Positions 1-6,345 of a stretch of 6,345 nucleotides of DNA are shown here, piece by piece. The notes below the pieces were generated by a model. That model did no database searches. It was not told the origin of the DNA and worked only from the letters and a program-made list of their open reading frames with translations. Where the stretch lies: assembly GCA_913776675.1 (NCBI GenBank), contig CAJYRE010000149.1:1-6345 (forward strand), written 5' to 3'. The position numbers and the translations under genes are program-made. Position 1 is the first letter of the stretch. Each line of letters opens with the position of its first letter. This DNA is from Rhizobiaceae bacterium. GTDB taxonomy: Bacteria; Pseudomonadota; Alphaproteobacteria; Rhizobiales; Rhizobiaceae.

Positions 1-814
1 CCAGCGCCCAGCGCCGGATGCGGCGTGACATGTAAAGGGCCATGGCGCTGAACAATGCACCGGCTGCGCCGCCACCAATGCCGCATAAGGGCACCAGCAG
101 CCAATCTGCCAGACTGGTGGCACCCGGATTGGCAACACCAAAATAGGTGTAATTGCCCACAAGACCCAAGGCCGCGAGGCCGGAAATGATGACGGCGATG
201 AGAACCAGCCCGTTGACGCGGGATTGGTAGGTTTTGCTCATTTCTTCAATGGCAAACACAATTCCGGCCAAAGGCGTGTTGAAGGCGGCAGAAATGCCAG
301 CGGCAGAACCCGCCAAAATCAATCCGTTGGCCTGTGCCATGCCACCAATGCGGGCTGAGAGCAGCATGATGGACGCGCCCACCTGCACGGTTGGCCCTTC
401 ACGTCCGATCGAGCCGCCGCACAAAAGGCCAACACAGGTGAGCAGGATTTTGCCAATGGCAATGCGGATGGACAAAAGCGTATTGCGGCCCACTTCGCTG
501 TTTACATGCCGGGCGGCAATGGCCTGCGGAATGCCGGACCCTTGGGAGGCGGGAAAGTAACGCTCGGCCATAAAGGCGCAGAGCAGAAACCCAAGCGGAG
601 CCATCAGCAGTGGCCACAGATAAGCCCATTGCCCTGCATGGGTGATGCTGTGAAACAACTCTTGGGCCGCATCGGCTGCCTTGGCAAAACCAACGCTGAC
701 CACACCAATGGCCGCCGCCCCGGCCCAGAACACCAGCCGCATTTTCCATACACGCCAGGAGCCGCTCAGGGCACGGGATTGGCGTATCAGTCGGGAACGT
801 TTTGTTCGTGTCAC
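1..814 (-). CDS. ClC-family chloride channel / H+-Cl- antiporter, 3' end cut by the window edge
   Basis: This is an integral membrane protein of the voltage-gated chloride channel (ClC) family, which moves chloride across the inner membrane. The first 271 residues are visible and the C-terminal part lies beyond position 1. After a basic N-terminus there are hydrophobic segments around residues 27-44, 65-82, 114-133 and 203-220. Two of the three ion-pathway motifs are present: GSGIP at residues 92-96 and GREGP at 137-141, which contains the gating glutamate E139. The stretch FNTPLAGIVFAIEEM (178-192) carries the double glutamate E190/E191; the second aligns by recall with the proton glutamate E203 of E. 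coli ClC, which favours an H+/Cl- exchanger over a passive channel. The third motif (GxFxP) would lie outside the window. The start is GTG at 814-812: an in-frame TGA lies about 80 nt upstream with no ATG between, and GGAG sits 6 nt before the GTG. The family is certain; the physiological role is not. Confidence 0.93.
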   Translation of the reverse strand, partial: MTRTKRSRLIRQSRALSGSWRVWKMRLVFWAGAAAIGVVSVGFAKAADAAQELFHSITHAGQWAYLWPLLMAPLGFLLCAFMAERYFPASQGSGIPQAIAARHVNSEVGRNTLLSIRIAIGKILLTCVGLLCGGSIGREGPTVQVGASIMLLSARIGGMAQANGLILAGSAAGISAAFNTPLAGIVFAIEEMSKTYQSRVNGLVLIAVIISGLAALGLVGNYTYFGVANPGATSLADWLLVPLCGIGGGAAGALFSAMALYMSRRIRRWAL

Positions 815-820
815 GGTCTG

Positions 821-824
821 CTCC
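821..824 (-). promoter_or_regulatory. Ribosome binding site of the ClC gene
   Basis: Read on the minus strand, GGAG lies 6 nt before the GTG codon at 814-812. It decides the start of the ClC gene, because no ATG exists in frame between this point and the upstream stop codon. Confidence 0.6.
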
Positions 825-876
825 GTGTTGGTCAGGGGCGGTTGTGGTGGTGCGCCATCAGCATGCGGCAGCCATC

Positions 877-900
877 AAAGCCTGTCGTTTGGCAGGCTTT
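877..900. terminator. Small intergenic hairpin, possible weak terminator
   Basis: AAAGCCTG and CAGGCTTT form a perfect 8-bp inverted repeat around an 8-nt loop. The right arm ends in TTT, but no longer T run follows on either strand. The hairpin lies between betA and the ClC start, about 63 nt upstream of that GTG. It could help end the bet transcript or sit in the 5' leader of the ClC gene. The A-rich/T-rich outer ends suit a bidirectional terminator, but the evidence is structural only. Confidence 0.35.
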
Positions 901-929
901 ACGCAGCTTGAGCAGGCAGGTCAATGCTC

Positions 930-1032
930 TTAAAGCGTTTCACTGTTTCACGGAAACAGTGAAACGCTTTAACGCTTTGTTTTCACGCATTTCCGGACGG
1001 AAAACCGCTACACACTTTTCCTGCAAATGCTC
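930..1032. repeat. Mosaic palindromic intergenic repeat (RIME-like) just downstream of betA
   Basis: Two stem-loops lie side by side. The first is a perfect palindrome with 20-nt arms at 930-949 and 953-972 and a 3-nt loop (ACG). The second, at 987-1030, is imperfect: GCATTT (987-992) pairs with AAATGC (1025-1030), and GGAAAA (999-1004) pairs with TTTTCC (1016-1021), leaving an unequal internal bulge. A segment like CCGGACGGAAAACCGCTACA next to a long palindrome is, from memory, a recurrent intergenic sequence in Rhizobium and Agrobacterium. It recalls the rhizobial intergenic mosaic elements (RIME), roughly 100 bp with two palindromes. It begins about 10 bp past the betA stop, so in RNA it could act as a transcription end or 3' stabiliser for the bet mRNA. 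Assignment to a named repeat family is recall, not a search result. Confidence 0.75.
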
Positions 1033-1039
1033 TATCCGC

Positions 1040-2692
1040 TTACCGGTCGCTGTTTTGCCAGTTCGGGTTGATCCACGGCTCCTGATTGCTGCGGGGCAGG
1101 GGATGGCGGCCGAGAATATGGTCCGATGCCTTTTCGCCGGTCATGATCGAGGGGCTATTGAGATTGCCATACGTCACATGCGGGAAGATGGAGCTGTCGG
1201 CCACCCGCAAGCCTTCCACGCCAATCACCTTGCAGGTGGGGTCTACCACGGCCATCGGGTCGTCCTCACGGCCCATTTTGCAGGTGCCGCAGGGGTGATA
1301 GGCCCCTTCCAGATGTTCGCGCAAATAGGCGTCAATCTCGTCATCGCTCTGAACCTTCTCGCCGGGCGCAATTTCGCTTTCGCGGTAGGGATCAAACGCT
1401 TTTTGCGCGAAAATCTCGCGGGTAATCCGCACGGCATGGCGGAATTTCACCCAGTCTTCCGGATCGCTCATATAGTTGAAGCGAAGCACGGGCGCATCTT
1501 TCACATCCGGCGAGCGCAAGGTGACTGAGCCGCGGGATTTGGACATGTTATAGCCCACATGCGCCTGAAAGCCATGGCCTTCTGCCGAGGATTTACCATC
1601 GTAAGACACGGCAATCGGCAGGAAGTGATATTGAATATCCGGCCATTTGATGCCAGCCGCTGATCGGATAAACGCCGCCGCCTCAAACTGGTTGGAGGTG
1701 CCAAGGCCCTGCTTGAAAAACATCCATTGCGCCCCGACCACACCTTTCCAGAACCAGTTGTTTTTGGAATGCAGGGTAATGGGCAGTTTCGATTTGAACT
1801 GGTGGTAATATTCCAGATGGTCTTGCAGGTTCTGGCCCACGCCTTGCCGATCTGCCACCACATCAATGCCCATTTCGCGCAAATGCGCCGCCGGGCCAAT
1901 GCCGGACAGCAACAGCAGTTTTGGCGAGTTGAAGGCGGAAGCTGCCACGATCACCTCACGATTGGCGCGGATTACCTCGATCTTGCCGCCGATTTCCACT
2001 TCCACGCCCACAGCACGTTTGCCTTCCAGCACGATCTTGCGGGCAAAACAGCGGATCAGGCGGCAATTGTCGCGCTTCAGCGCCGGTTTCAGATAGGCGT
2101 TGGCAGCAGACCAGCGGCGCCCTTGCCAGCTGGTTTGTTCCATCAGGCCAAAGCCTTCCTGTTTGGAGCCGTTGTAATCCTCGGTGACGGGAAAGCCAGC
2201 CTGACGGCCCGCCTCGATAAAGGCGCGATAGAGCGGATTTTTCACCTCGCCCCGGCGCACATGCAAAGGCCCGTCGGTGCCGCGCCAGCCTTCTTCACCG
2301 CCATGAGAATGCTCCATGCGCTTGAAATAGGGCAGCACATCGGCGTAAGCCCAACCCGTTGCGCCCATCTCCTCCCAGCGGTTAAAATCCTCTGCATGGC
2401 CACGCACATAGACCATGCCGTTGATGGAGGACGAACCGCCGACCACCTTGCCGCGGGGCGCAATCATCCGGCGATTGTTCAGATGCGGCTCCGGTTCGCT
2501 GAGATAACCCCAATTGTAACGATCCATATTCATCGGAAAGGCCAGCGCCGCAGGCATCTGCACAAAAGGGCCAATGTCCGAGCCGCCAAACTCCAGCACA
2601 ATCACGGTGCTCTTGCCGTCTTCGGACAGACGGTAAGCCATGGCCGAGCCTGCCGAACCGGAACCGATGATGATGAAATCTGCCTGTTGCAT
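1040..2692 (-). CDS. betA: Choline dehydrogenase BetA (GMC oxidoreductase)
   Basis: BetA oxidises choline to betaine aldehyde with FAD, passing electrons to the respiratory chain at the inner membrane; this is the first oxidative step to glycine betaine. The protein has 550 residues, the usual length of rhizobial BetA. The Rossmann FAD motif GSGSAG is at residues 10-15, followed by the acidic end of the second strand (VLEFGG, 32-37). GMC signature 1 spans about 79-101 ([20 protein letters not shown] and on), and GMC signature 2 is at 252-266 ([15 protein letters not shown]). The active-site histidine is H466 in HPCGTCKMG, and the second catalytic position is an Asn in GNLNSP (509-514). No signal peptide or membrane helix is visible. 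The ATG at 2692 is preceded by GGAA at an 8-nt spacing and the FAD motif starts just after it, as in the family. It is the last gene of the bet operon and is separated from betB by a repeat element. Confidence 0.97.
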   Translation of the reverse strand: MQQADFIIIGSGSAGSAMAYRLSEDGKSTVIVLEFGGSDIGPFVQMPAALAFPMNMDRYNWGYLSEPEPHLNNRRMIAPRGKVVGGSSSINGMVYVRGHAEDFNRWEEMGATGWAYADVLPYFKRMEHSHGGEEGWRGTDGPLHVRRGEVKNPLYRAFIEAGRQAGFPVTEDYNGSKQEGFGLMEQTSWQGRRWSAANAYLKPALKRDNCRLIRCFARKIVLEGKRAVGVEVEIGGKIEVIRANREVIVAASAFNSPKLLLLSGIGPAAHLREMGIDVVADRQGVGQNLQDHLEYYHQFKSKLPITLHSKNNWFWKGVVGAQWMFFKQGLGTSNQFEAAAFIRSAAGIKWPDIQYHFLPIAVSYDGKSSAEGHGFQAHVGYNMSKSRGSVTLRSPDVKDAPVLRFNYMSDPEDWVKFRHAVRITREIFAQKAFDPYRESEIAPGEKVQSDDEIDAYLREHLEGAYHPCGTCKMGREDDPMAVVDPTCKVIGVEGLRVADSSIFPHVTYGNLNSPSIMTGEKASDHILGRHPLPRSNQEPWINPNWQNSDR

Positions 2693-2700
2693 GGTGGTTG

Positions 2701-2704
2701 TTCC
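2701..2704 (-). promoter_or_regulatory. Ribosome binding site of betA
   Basis: On the minus strand GGAA lies 8 nt before the betA ATG. Only 28 nt separate this start codon from the arm of the neighbouring inverted repeat, so the site lies just outside the predicted stem and should remain accessible. Confidence 0.45.
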
Positions 2705-2720
2705 GTTGAAGGTGTTGCTT

Positions 2721-2773
2721 GGGGTTCACCCCCCTCTGTCCTGCCGGACATCTCCCCCTCAAGGGGGGAGATC
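2721..2773 (+). repeat. Left arm of the 53-bp perfect inverted repeat
   Basis: The arm begins GGGGTTCACCCCCCTCTG and ends in GGGGGGAGATC. It contains two small hairpins of its own: TGTCC/GGACA around TGCC at 2737-2750, and ATCTCCCCC/GGGGGAGAT around a 5-nt loop at 2750-2772. It is identical, base for base, to the reverse complement of 2858-2910. This C-rich/G-rich sequence is, from memory, abundant between genes in rhizobia and related Hyphomicrobiales, where its translation often appears as a false peptide containing SPLEGEMSGRTEGG. Confidence 0.9.
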
Positions 2774-2857
2774 GAACCGGAGTTTGCCTCTTGTTTCACT
2801 TTGTCGCTTCGGGCTGCTCAGCCGTGGTTGGTAAGAATGAGTTGCTAAAGTTCGTAT

Positions 2858-2910
2858 GATCTCCCCCCTTGAGGGGGAGATGTCCGGCAGGACAGAGGGG
2901 GGTGAACCCC
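2858..2910 (-). repeat. Right arm of the 53-bp perfect inverted repeat
   Basis: This is the exact reverse complement of the left arm, running from GATCTCCCCCC to GGGGGGTGAACCCC. It starts 12 bp after the betB stop codon in the direction of transcription. It carries the mirror images of the two small internal hairpins. In the betB-betA mRNA the two arms can pair to a stem of 53 bp, or each can fold separately into two short hairpins. Confidence 0.9.
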
Positions 2911-2922
2911 TTGCTCTGCCCC

Positions 2923-4386
2923 TTAATACGGTGCTTCACACTTCCCCATGCCGACATAGACCGTCTTCAACTCCGAATAATGCTCCAGTGCCGCCAGCGA
3001 ATTTTCACGGCCAAAGCCGGATTGCTTGGAGCCGCCAAACGGCATTTCCACCGGGCAGAGGTTATAGGTGTTGATCCACAGCGTTCCGGCTTCCAACTGA
3101 TCCACCACACGATGGGCACGGGTGATGTTGGCGGTGAACACGCCACCGGCGAGGCCGAATTCTGTGGCATTGGCGCGGGCAATCACATCGGCCTCGTCAT
3201 CAAAATCCAGCACGCACATGACAGGACCAAAGATCTCCTCGCGGGCGATGGTCATGTCATCCGTCACATCGGCAAACACGGTGGGCTGAATGAAGGCACC
3301 CGTGCTCGACGCACTGTTGGGAATGCCGCCGCCGGTGATCAGCGTTGCACCCTCGGCCTTGCCCTTATCAATGTAAGATAGCACCTTTTCCCGCTGCGCC
3401 ATCGACACCAAAGGCCCCATCTGGGTGGCTTCGTCCTGCGGATCACCAATCACAATCGCCTCGGTGCGGGCCTTCAGGCGCTCAAGAAAGGTCTGTTTTA
3501 TGGCGCGATGCACAAAAACTCGCGTGCCGTTGGAGCAGACCTGACCTGTGGAATAGAAATTCGCCAGCATCGCGCCGGAAATGGCGCTGTCCACATCGGC
3601 ATCGTCAAACACGATCAGCGGCGATTTGCCGCCCAGTTCCATGGTCACATGTTTGAGATGGCTTGCTGCGGCGGCTGCCACCTTGCGCCCCGTTGGCACC
3701 GATCCGGTCAACGACACTTTCGCCACATCGGGATGATTGACCAGCAAAGGCCCGGTGTCCCGATTACCCTGAATAACGTTCAGCACACCCTTGGGCGCAC
3801 CGGCTTCCATCAAAATCTCGGCAATCTTCAACGCTCCCAGCGGCGTCATTTCCGATGGCTTGAACACCATGGCATTGCCCGCCGCCAAGGCCGGAGCCGA
3901 TTTCCAGCAGGCAATCTGCTGCGGATAATTCCAAGCGCCTATGCCCACGCAAACGCCAAGGGGAACCCGTTTGGTATAGGCAAAATCATTGCCCAGCGGA
4001 ATATGGCTGCCGTTCAAGCCTGCCGCTGCAATACCGCCAAAAAATTCAAAGCTGTCAGCTCCCGAGGTCGGATCGGCCACAATGGTTTCTTGAATCGGCT
4101 TACCCGTGTCCAGCGTTTCCAACTCCGAAAGCTCGCGGTTGCGCGCCCGCATAATCTCGGCGGCCTTTTTCAGCACCCGGCCACGTGCGGTGGGCGAAAG
4201 GGCTGCCCATTCCTTCTGCGCCCGTTTGGCAGAGGCAATGGCCCGCTCCACAATCGCAGGCGTGGCCGCATGCAGCTTGGCAATCACCTCGCCGGTGGCG
4301 GGATAGACGCTTTCAATCACGGTGCCAGTGGTGTCTTCGACGTATTCGCCGTCAATGAAGTGAGAGGCTTTTGGCTGGGCTTTCAT
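2923..4386 (-). CDS. betB: Betaine aldehyde dehydrogenase BetB
   Basis: BetB oxidises betaine aldehyde to glycine betaine with NAD(P)+ in the cytoplasm, the last step of the pathway. From the chosen ATG the protein has 487 residues, the size of known BetB proteins. It is a complete aldehyde dehydrogenase. The oxyanion-hole asparagine is N153 in AWNYP, the cofactor-binding lysine K176 is in FKPSE, the Rossmann stretch is LTGSVPTG (226-233), the general-base glutamate is E250 in ELGGKSP, the catalytic cysteine is C284 in GQVCSNGTR, and the cofactor-ribose glutamate is E384 in EEIFGP. Three ATG codons compete at 4395, 4392 and 4386. GGAG at 4397-4400 lies 1, 4 and 10 nt before them. I chose 4386 because [17 protein letters not shown] resembles the start of rhizobial BetB as I recall it. 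A more distant in-frame ATG at 4494 would add residues read from betC sequence and is unlikely. Translation is probably coupled to betC. Confidence 0.97.
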   Translation of the reverse strand: MKAQPKASHFIDGEYVEDTTGTVIESVYPATGEVIAKLHAATPAIVERAIASAKRAQKEWAALSPTARGRVLKKAAEIMRARNRELSELETLDTGKPIQETIVADPTSGADSFEFFGGIAAAGLNGSHIPLGNDFAYTKRVPLGVCVGIGAWNYPQQIACWKSAPALAAGNAMVFKPSEMTPLGALKIAEILMEAGAPKGVLNVIQGNRDTGPLLVNHPDVAKVSLTGSVPTGRKVAAAAASHLKHVTMELGGKSPLIVFDDADVDSAISGAMLANFYSTGQVCSNGTRVFVHRAIKQTFLERLKARTEAIVIGDPQDEATQMGPLVSMAQREKVLSYIDKGKAEGATLITGGGIPNSASSTGAFIQPTVFADVTDDMTIAREEIFGPVMCVLDFDDEADVIARANATEFGLAGGVFTANITRAHRVVDQLEAGTLWINTYNLCPVEMPFGGSKQSGFGRENSLAALEHYSELKTVYVGMGKCEAPY

Positions 4387-4391
4387 AAACA

Positions 4392-5909
4392 TCATTCTCC
4401 GCGCGGATAGCGTTTTGATTCTTCTAAAATATTCAGGTCCATATGGTTGCGCATGTAGCGCTCGGATGCTTTTTGCAGCGGCTGGTGATCCCATGGGTAA
4501 TAGGAGCCGTTGCGCAGCGCTTCATAGACCACCCAGCGGCGGGCCTGGCTTTCGCGCACCGCTGCATCAAAGCGGTCCATGTCCCAGCGGGCTTGGCGCT
4601 TGGTGATGAAATCGGCCAGAACATCTTTGTAAGCTGGATCAGCGGCCAGATTGGTCAGCTCTTGCGGATCGGCATCGAGATCAAACAATTGGTCGGGGTC
4701 CAGCGCGCAATGCACGTATTTCCACTGGCCTTCGCGGATTGACACCATGGGCGCATAGGAGCCTTCGGCGGCATATTCCATTAGCACCGGGGTCGTGCGG
4801 GCCTCACCCTTGATCATCCCGGTCAGGCTTATGCCATCGGTCCAAGGCATCACCTCATCCATGGAAATACCAGCCAGATCACACAGCGTTGGAGTGACAT
4901 CGAGGTTGGAAGTCGGCGTCTGGTGCAGGCCGGGGGCAATGCCGGGGCCGGCCACCATCAAGGGTACGCGGGCTGAGCCTTCATAGAAATTCATCTTGAA
5001 CCACAGGCCCCGCTCACCCAGCATATCGCCATGGTCGGAGCAGAACAGGATATATGTGTTGTCCAGCATTCGTGTACGGGTCAGGGTGTCGATCAGCGCG
5101 CCGACCTTGTCGTCGATATAGGAAATATTGGCAAAATAGGCGCGGCGCGAGCGGCGGATGTCATCTTCCGTCACATTGAAATTCTCATAGTCACAAGCAT
5201 GGATCAGCCGTTTGGAATGCGGGTCCTGATCTTCCAGCATGCCAACCTCTGGCAGCAGATGAGCGCAATCCTCGTATAAATCCCAGTATTTCTTCCGTGC
5301 CACATAAGGGTCATGCGGATGGGTGAAAGACACGGTCAGGCACCACGGGCGGCGGTTTGCATCATCATTGTCGCGGGAGAGATGATACAGCTTCTGCTCG
5401 GCCAGAAAAGCCACTTCATCATCATATCCCATCTGGTTGGTAATTTCGGCCACGCCCGCACCCGTTACCGAGCCGAGATTGTGATACCACCAATCAATCC
5501 GCTCACCGGGCTTGCGATAATCCGGTGTCCAGCCGAAATCGGCGGGGTAGATATCCGTGGTCAGCCGCTCTTCAAATCCGTGGAGCTGATCCGGTCCGAC
5601 AAAATGCATCTTGCCAGACAGCGCCGTGTAATAGCCTGCGCGGCGCAGATGGTGAGCATACGTGGGAATGGACGAGACATATTCTGCCGCATTGTCATAC
5701 ACTTGCGTGCGGCTTGGAAGCTGGCCTGCCATGAACGATGCACGCGCTGGCGCACACAGCGGCGAAGAAGTGTAATTGTTCTGAAACCGGGCCGAGCGCG
5801 CCGCCAGCGCCTTCAGGTGCGGCGCATGCAGCCATTCTGCCGGGCCATCCGGAAACAGGGTGCCGTTCAACTGATCGACCATGATGATGAGAATATTGGG
5901 TCTGGCCAT
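4392..5909 (-). CDS. betC: Choline sulfatase BetC
   Basis: BetC hydrolyses choline-O-sulfate to choline and sulfate in the cytoplasm, feeding choline to BetA. The protein has 505 residues, close to the roughly 510 of the S. meliloti enzyme. The type I sulfatase signature is at 52-56 (C-A-P-A-R); C52 would be converted to formylglycine, with R56 as its partner. Sulfatase signature 2 is [11 protein letters not shown] (92-102), containing K100 and H102. Metal-binding residues are D12 in VDQ near the N-terminus and D292-H293 in [15 protein letters not shown] (197-200) and K305 are further likely active-site residues. The long C-terminal tail with [20 protein letters not shown] (471-490) follows the choline sulfatase pattern rather than that of arylsulfatases. 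No signal peptide is visible. The ATG is 2 nt after the betI stop, with a GGGA-type site about 10 nt before it. The TGA stop overlaps betB start codons (ATGATG). Confidence 0.97.
   Translation of the reverse strand: MARPNILIIMVDQLNGTLFPDGPAEWLHAPHLKALAARSARFQNNYTSSPLCAPARASFMAGQLPSRTQVYDNAAEYVSSIPTYAHHLRRAGYYTALSGKMHFVGPDQLHGFEERLTTDIYPADFGWTPDYRKPGERIDWWYHNLGSVTGAGVAEITNQMGYDDEVAFLAEQKLYHLSRDNDDANRRPWCLTVSFTHPHDPYVARKKYWDLYEDCAHLLPEVGMLEDQDPHSKRLIHACDYENFNVTEDDIRRSRRAYFANISYIDDKVGALIDTLTRTRMLDNTYILFCSDHGDMLGERGLWFKMNFYEGSARVPLMVAGPGIAPGLHQTPTSNLDVTPTLCDLAGISMDEVMPWTDGISLTGMIKGEARTTPVLMEYAAEGSYAPMVSIREGQWKYVHCALDPDQLFDLDADPQELTNLAADPAYKDVLADFITKRQARWDMDRFDAAVRESQARRWVVYEALRNGSYYPWDHQPLQKASERYMRNHMDLNILEESKRYPRGE
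4397..4400 (-). promoter_or_regulatory. Ribosome binding site of betB, inside the betC 3' end
   Basis: On the minus strand GGAG lies in the last codons of betC, 10 nt before the ATG at 4386 and 4 nt before the ATG at 4392. The spacing does not separate these two starts cleanly; the ATG at 4395 is only 1 nt away and is too close. The arrangement suits translational coupling of betC and betB. Confidence 0.5.
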
Positions 5910-5911
5910 GA

Positions 5912-6345
5912 TTATCGTTCCCGGCTGGCAAGCTGTGTGCGCACATAGTCCTCCACCAGTGTGACAGAGGCATCAATGGACAGCGGCGCTGCCCGCAGGC
6001 TCTGGCGGATGTAAAGCCCGTCAATCATCGCCGCGGTCCCTTCGGCAATGCGTTCGGCATCTGCGCGTGTGCAAAGCTGAAGCAGTGCATGCATCAGGTT
6101 GGAGCGCAGCCTGCGCGCATAGATCACCAGAAGATGGCGGGTGGCATCGGAGCGCGGCACTTCGGAATAAAAGGCCAGCCATGCGGCAATGGTTTCCGGC
6201 GCAAATTGATCGGCCTGAAAACTCACACGGATCAGGACGGAAATACGCTCTGCCGGGGTTTTGGCCCGGTTGAGCTGGGCCACAGCATCGGCCCGCAATT
6301 GCCGCAGCAGGGCGCGAACAGTTTCAATCAGCAATTGTTCCTTGG
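5912..6345 (-). CDS. betI: BetI, TetR-family choline-responsive repressor, N-terminus cut by the window edge
   Basis: BetI represses the bet genes and, by family knowledge, releases DNA when choline is bound. The 143 visible residues begin at KEQLLIETVRALL, the end of the DNA-binding domain (a Y-F-x-x-K-E type turn leading to helix 4), and run to ASRER at the TAA stop. The helix-turn-helix, about 55-60 residues, lies beyond 6345, so the gene is open at its 5' end; the TTG codon at 6334 is an internal leucine, not a start. The visible part is the helical ligand-binding and dimer domain, with AAWLAFYSEVPRSDATRHLL (about 62-81 of the fragment) resembling the BetI C-terminal region. It is followed after 2 nt by betC, so it is the first gene of a betICBA operon and would regulate its own synthesis. 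Identification rests on this partial sequence and on the operon context. Confidence 0.93.
   Translation of the reverse strand, partial: KEQLLIETVRALLRQLRADAVAQLNRAKTPAERISVLIRVSFQADQFAPETIAAWLAFYSEVPRSDATRHLLVIYARRLRSNLMHALLQLCTRADAERIAEGTAAMIDGLYIRQSLRAAPLSIDASVTLVEDYVRTQLASRER

Larger units (their letters stand above)
2721..2910. mobile_element. 190-bp palindromic element with 53-bp inverted arms between betB and betA (MITE-like)
   Basis: Two identical 53-nt arms in opposite orientation (2721-2773 and 2858-2910) enclose an 84-nt centre (2774-2857) with no credible gene. The element fills most of the 230-bp gap; without it betB and betA would be about 40 bp apart, close to normal operon spacing, which suggests insertion. 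TTGCT occurs at 2715-2719 and again at 2911-2915, almost exactly at the two edges, and could be a target duplication, although one extra base on the left makes this uncertain. No transposase is present, so any mobility would be in trans. The alternative is two separate copies of a short rhizobial palindromic repeat that lie head to head. The arms are clear; the mobile origin is inference. Confidence 0.55.

Noticed and set aside
399..749. 116-residue minus-strand frame starting MENAAGVLGRGG
   Set aside because: It is a shifted frame inside the ClC gene; the overlapping frame contains GSGIP, GREGP and the paired glutamates.
506..1528. 340-residue open frame on the plus strand across the ClC start, the intergenic repeats and the betA end
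   Set aside because: It reads through palindromic repeats and antisense to two recognised genes, and its composition does not resemble a real protein.
1727..2848. 373-residue open frame on the plus strand opposite betA
   Set aside because: It lies almost entirely antisense to the complete, motif-bearing betA and extends into the repeat element. Its translation has no recognisable domain and the His/Arg-rich composition of a shadow frame.
2721..2910. CRISPR array or Rho-independent terminator as explanation for the betB-betA repeats
   Set aside because: There are only two copies, in opposite orientation, with no regular spacers, so this is not CRISPR. No T run follows the stem in the direction of transcription, and an essential pathway gene lies downstream, so full termination is unlikely.
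2602..3074. Short frames at 2602-2799 (minus) and 2856-3074 (plus) sharing [17 protein letters not shown]
   Set aside because: The shared peptide is only the translation of the two arms of the inverted repeat. Such peptides are false products of this repeat type.
3508..4410. 300-residue open frame on the plus strand opposite betB
   Set aside because: It is antisense to betB, which has every catalytic residue of the aldehyde dehydrogenase family. The frame is open because of GC-rich codon use.

Overview
The window comes from an alphaproteobacterium, most likely a member of the Rhizobiaceae (Rhizobium, Agrobacterium, Ensifer or a close relative). Three things point there: the gene order betI-betC-betB-betA, with a choline sulfatase inside the glycine betaine operon as described for Sinorhizobium meliloti; the closeness of the proteins to rhizobial Bet proteins as I remember them; and two kinds of palindromic intergenic repeat typical of these genomes. 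No database search was possible, so the genus is not fixed.

All five genes lie on the minus strand, so the window reads right to left. Transcription enters at 6345 inside betI (TetR-type choline-responsive repressor, N-terminus outside the window). It continues through betC (choline-O-sulfate sulfohydrolase), betB (betaine aldehyde dehydrogenase) and betA (choline dehydrogenase, stop at 1040). betI and betC are 2 nt apart. The betC stop overlaps candidate betB start codons. betB and betA are separated by 230 bp, of which 190 bp is a palindromic repeat element with two identical 53-bp arms. After betA there is a 225-bp gap holding a second, mosaic palindromic element and a small hairpin. Then comes the 5' part of a ClC-family chloride channel/antiporter gene, which runs off the left edge.

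The four bet genes form one pathway: BetC releases choline from choline-O-sulfate, BetA oxidises choline to betaine aldehyde, and BetB oxidises that to glycine betaine, an osmoprotectant that rhizobia can also use as a carbon and nitrogen source. BetI would repress the operon until choline is present; its promoter and operator lie upstream, outside the window. The ClC gene has its own ribosome binding site and is separated by repeats, so it is probably a separate unit, though a role in osmotic or ionic balance would fit.

I see no undescribed system here. The genes are a well-known operon. The most noteworthy structure is the repeat element between betB and betA, which may affect the mRNA between the two genes.
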